Shown here one piece after another: positions 6,647 through 8,087 of a DNA stretch of 8,087 bases; position 1 is the first letter of the stretch, and each line of letters starts with the position of its first letter. The stretch lies in NCBI GenBank assembly GCA_020433835.1, contig JAGRBY010000328.1, forward strand, positions 1 to 8,087, given 5' to 3'. The position numbers and the translations under genes are program-made. A model generated the notes under the pieces. That model saw nothing but the letters and a program-made list of their open reading frames with translations. It had not been told where the DNA came from and did no database searches. Source of the DNA: Anaerolineae bacterium. Its GTDB lineage: Bacteria; Chloroflexota; Anaerolineae; 4572-78; J111.

Positions 6647-7405
6647 TCATGTACGTAGATAACTGGCTCCGTTGACATCAACAATACCACCGGTCACAAA
6701 TTCGGCCCCTTCGGATGCTAAAAATAAAATTGTGTAGGCTACTTCTTCTGGCTTAGCTACACGATTAAAGGGGCTTTGCTGTCGAATAGCTTCGCCCGAT
6801 GGCGAAGCGAGATGGCCGCGAGCCATGTCGGTTTCGACAAAGCCGGGAGCAACCGCCATTACAAAAATGTTGTGTGGAGCCAAATGCTTAGCCAAAGATT
6901 GGCTCAAGGCGTTAAGACCCGCTTTGCTGGCCCCATACGCGTTTGCCGTGGGTTCGCCTCGAAAAGCACCCCGTGAGGTAACATTAACAATACGCCCGGC
7001 TTTGCGTTCAATCATATGCCGAGCCACACAGTAAGCTACGTTGGCCGCGCCAATCAAATTGACGTTGATAATTTCCTGCCAAGCTTGCAGCCAATCCGAA
7101 TAATCGGTTTCGTCAAGCGGATGATCGTAATAAATGCCGGCATTATTGACCAAAATATCAATATGGCCTAAGGTATCGATAGTATGGCTAACCATTTGGG
7201 CAACTGCCTGAGGATCGGCCACGTTGGCTTGCACAACAATGTGCCCATCGCCTGGTAAACTTTTTTGCACCAGCTCGGCGGCAGTACGATTTTGATTACA
7301 GTGTAGCGCAACTGTGCCACCCGCTTTGGCAAAAGCCAGAGCCGTGGCTTGACCAATACCTCGGGAGGCACCGGTAATAAGAATATGTTTTCCTGTAAAA
7401 TTCAT
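6647..7405 (-). CDS. Short-chain dehydrogenase/reductase, FabG-like
   Basis: A complete classical SDR of 252 residues, probably a cytoplasmic tetrameric NAD(P)(H)-dependent oxidoreductase. The Rossmann signature is TGASRGIG (11-18); the Arg and the lack of an acidic residue after the second strand (ALHCNQNR, 33-40) favour NADP(H). NNAG is at 87-90, and the catalytic tetrad is probably N116 (NVNL), S144 (NVTS), Y157 and K161 (NAYGASK). PGFVETDM (187-194) and the family-typical end VTGGIVDVNGASYLR (237-251) follow. It resembles 3-oxoacyl-ACP reductase FabG, but many such paralogues act on other ketones or alcohols. There is no acyl carrier or other fatty-acid gene nearby, so the substrate is left open. 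The ATG at 7405 gives the standard SDR N-terminus although no Shine-Dalgarno is evident. A good promoter lies about 40 bases upstream, and a 45-residue ORF may be co-transcribed downstream. Confidence 0.93.
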   Translation of the reverse strand: MNFTGKHILITGASRGIGQATALAFAKAGGTVALHCNQNRTAAELVQKSLPGDGHIVVQANVADPQAVAQMVSHTIDTLGHIDILVNNAGIYYDHPLDETDYSDWLQAWQEIINVNLIGAANVAYCVARHMIERKAGRIVNVTSRGAFRGEPTANAYGASKAGLNALSQSLAKHLAPHNIFVMAVAPGFVETDMARGHLASPSGEAIRQQSPFNRVAKPEEVAYTILFLASEGAEFVTGGIVDVNGASYLRT

Positions 7406-7444
7406 GGGTTATTATCGCTTTACGGTAAGATGGTTTGATTAAAA

Positions 7445-7472
7445 ATTCTAACATATTTGGGCAAATTGTCAC
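7445..7472 (-). promoter_or_regulatory. Promoter of the short-chain dehydrogenase gene
   Basis: Read on the minus strand: -35 GTGACA (7472-7467), a 16-base spacer, and -10 TAGAAT (7450-7445) preceded by TGT, making an extended -10. Each hexamer matches five of six consensus bases. Transcription should start near 7438, giving a leader of about 33 bases before the ATG, without a clear ribosome binding site. Confidence 0.65.
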
Positions 7473-7500
7473 AAAACGGCAGATTCTTAATTTTTCTCGC

Positions 7501-7529
7501 TTGCAGGCTTTGTTTAACAATGATATACT
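7501..7529 (+). promoter_or_regulatory. Promoter of the GNAT gene
   Basis: -35 TTGCAG (7501-7506), a 17-base spacer, and -10 TATACT (7524-7529) preceded by TGA (7521-7523), which gives an extended -10. The predicted start near 7536 lies after an in-frame ATG at 7520 and before the GTG at 7580, which supports the GTG as translation start. It is back to back with the dehydrogenase promoter, the -35 boxes being 28 bases apart. Confidence 0.65.
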
Positions 7530-7579
7530 GTAACGACAGCCTTGACAACGACAATTACCTACTTGCAGAAGGGGTAAGG

Positions 7580-8087
7580 GTGGAACTAAAAATCCGTCCT
7601 ATCAACACATTAACAGATCTACGTAAATGCCACGAGATTCAGCGAGCCACCTGGGGGTTTACTGACCTCATGGTGTTTCCATATACGCAGTTGATTTCTG
7701 CTGCGCATAATGGAGGTGTTTTATTAGGCGCCTACTTGGGGGCAGATCTGGTTGGCTTTGTCTACGGATATTTAGGCATGTCCGGTACAAAGCTCTATCT
7801 TTTTTCACAGCGGATGGGAGTGCTGCCGAAGTATCAGAGCCAGGGCATTGGAACCCGACTCAAAATGGCCCAGCGTGACCAGATGCTTCGCCAGGGAATT
7901 GATCTTATCGTCTGGACATACGATCCATTGCTGGGTAAAAACGCAAGCTTGAACATTGAAAAGTTAGGAGGCATCGTTCGCCACTACGCCCGTGATATTT
8001 ATGGTGCTGTTAACAATCCACTGCAAATCGGTTTATCAACCGATCGCTTTTTATTAGAGTGGGAGTTAATGAGTGACCGCGTTCGCG
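7580..8087 (+). CDS. GNAT-family acetyltransferase (COG3375-like), 3' truncated
   Basis: The first 169 residues of a GNAT-superfamily protein open to the window end. It begins VELKIRPINTLTDLRKCHEIQ and has the conserved ATWGF (23-27), AAHNGG (41-46), LVGFVYGY (57-64) and GVLPKYQSQGIGTRL (80-94); Q86-S-Q-G-I-G91 is the acetyl-CoA pyrophosphate loop. It continues with VWTYDPLLGKNASLNIEKLGG (111-131), IYGAVNNPLQIGLSTDR (140-156) and LLEWEL. This pattern is that of predicted acetyltransferases of COG3375, often about 250-280 residues long, so roughly a third is missing. Relatives can be neighbours of N-acylamino-acid racemase/o-succinylbenzoate synthase genes, which would lie beyond the window. 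The substrate is unknown. Start: GTG at 7580 with AAGGGG (7569-7574) five bases upstream; an in-frame ATG at 7520 would precede the predicted transcript. Confidence 0.88.
   Translation, partial: MELKIRPINTLTDLRKCHEIQRATWGFTDLMVFPYTQLISAAHNGGVLLGAYLGADLVGFVYGYLGMSGTKLYLFSQRMGVLPKYQSQGIGTRLKMAQRDQMLRQGIDLIVWTYDPLLGKNASLNIEKLGGIVRHYARDIYGAVNNPLQIGLSTDRFLLEWELMSDRVR

Noticed and set aside
7542..7547. TTGACA as a -35 box before the GNAT gene.
   Set aside because: No -10-like hexamer lies 16-18 bases downstream; the upstream TTGCAG/TATACT pair is better.
7520..7579. Upstream in-frame ATG at 7520 as the start of the GNAT gene.
   Set aside because: It overlaps the -10 region of the predicted promoter and has no ribosome binding site. 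The GTG at 7580 has AAGGGG at good spacing and begins where the family fold begins.

Overview
The window is a bacterial chromosomal segment of medium G+C made mostly of housekeeping genes. No transposase, integrase, CRISPR array, tRNA or rRNA is visible. The gene products, together with a lipoprotein whose Ig-like beta-sandwich module resembles those common in Chloroflexota, suggest a member of Chloroflexota (perhaps Anaerolineae or a relative). This assignment is from family resemblance only and is moderate at best.

Left part (198-4380, plus strand): ruvB (Holliday-junction branch-migration motor), a short putative lipoprotein and queA (tRNA queuosine biosynthesis) lie 24 and 2 bases apart and look like one operon. 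Its promoter has an extended -10 so close to the ruvB ATG that the mRNA is predicted to be leaderless. gatB (Glu/Asp-tRNA amidotransferase subunit B) follows behind its own -10 box and ribosome binding site. The theme is DNA repair plus tRNA modification and charging. The lipoprotein is the odd member.

Middle (4381-5944): a 316-base intergenic stretch holds a perfect 15-bp inverted repeat around a 52-base centre, which looks like a REP- or MITE-type repeat, and a 12-bp palindrome in front of a complete glutamate dehydrogenase gene. A clear intrinsic terminator closes that gene.

Right part (5945-8087): an AT-rich stretch of about 700 bases carries two small minus-strand ORFs, a 60-residue exported or membrane-anchored protein and a 45-residue hydrophobic protein. 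Between and in front of them lie three operator-like dyads. Next is a complete FabG-like short-chain dehydrogenase on the minus strand. Divergent from it is a GNAT acetyltransferase of the COG3375 type, cut by the window end. Good sigma-70-like promoters can be read for both divergent genes.

I do not see a convincing new multi-gene system. The points most worth a second look are the leaderless ruvB transcript, the clamp-motif-like tail of RuvB, a palindrome inside an apparent insertion in queA, the inverted repeat before gdhA, and the two small ORFs with their dyads.
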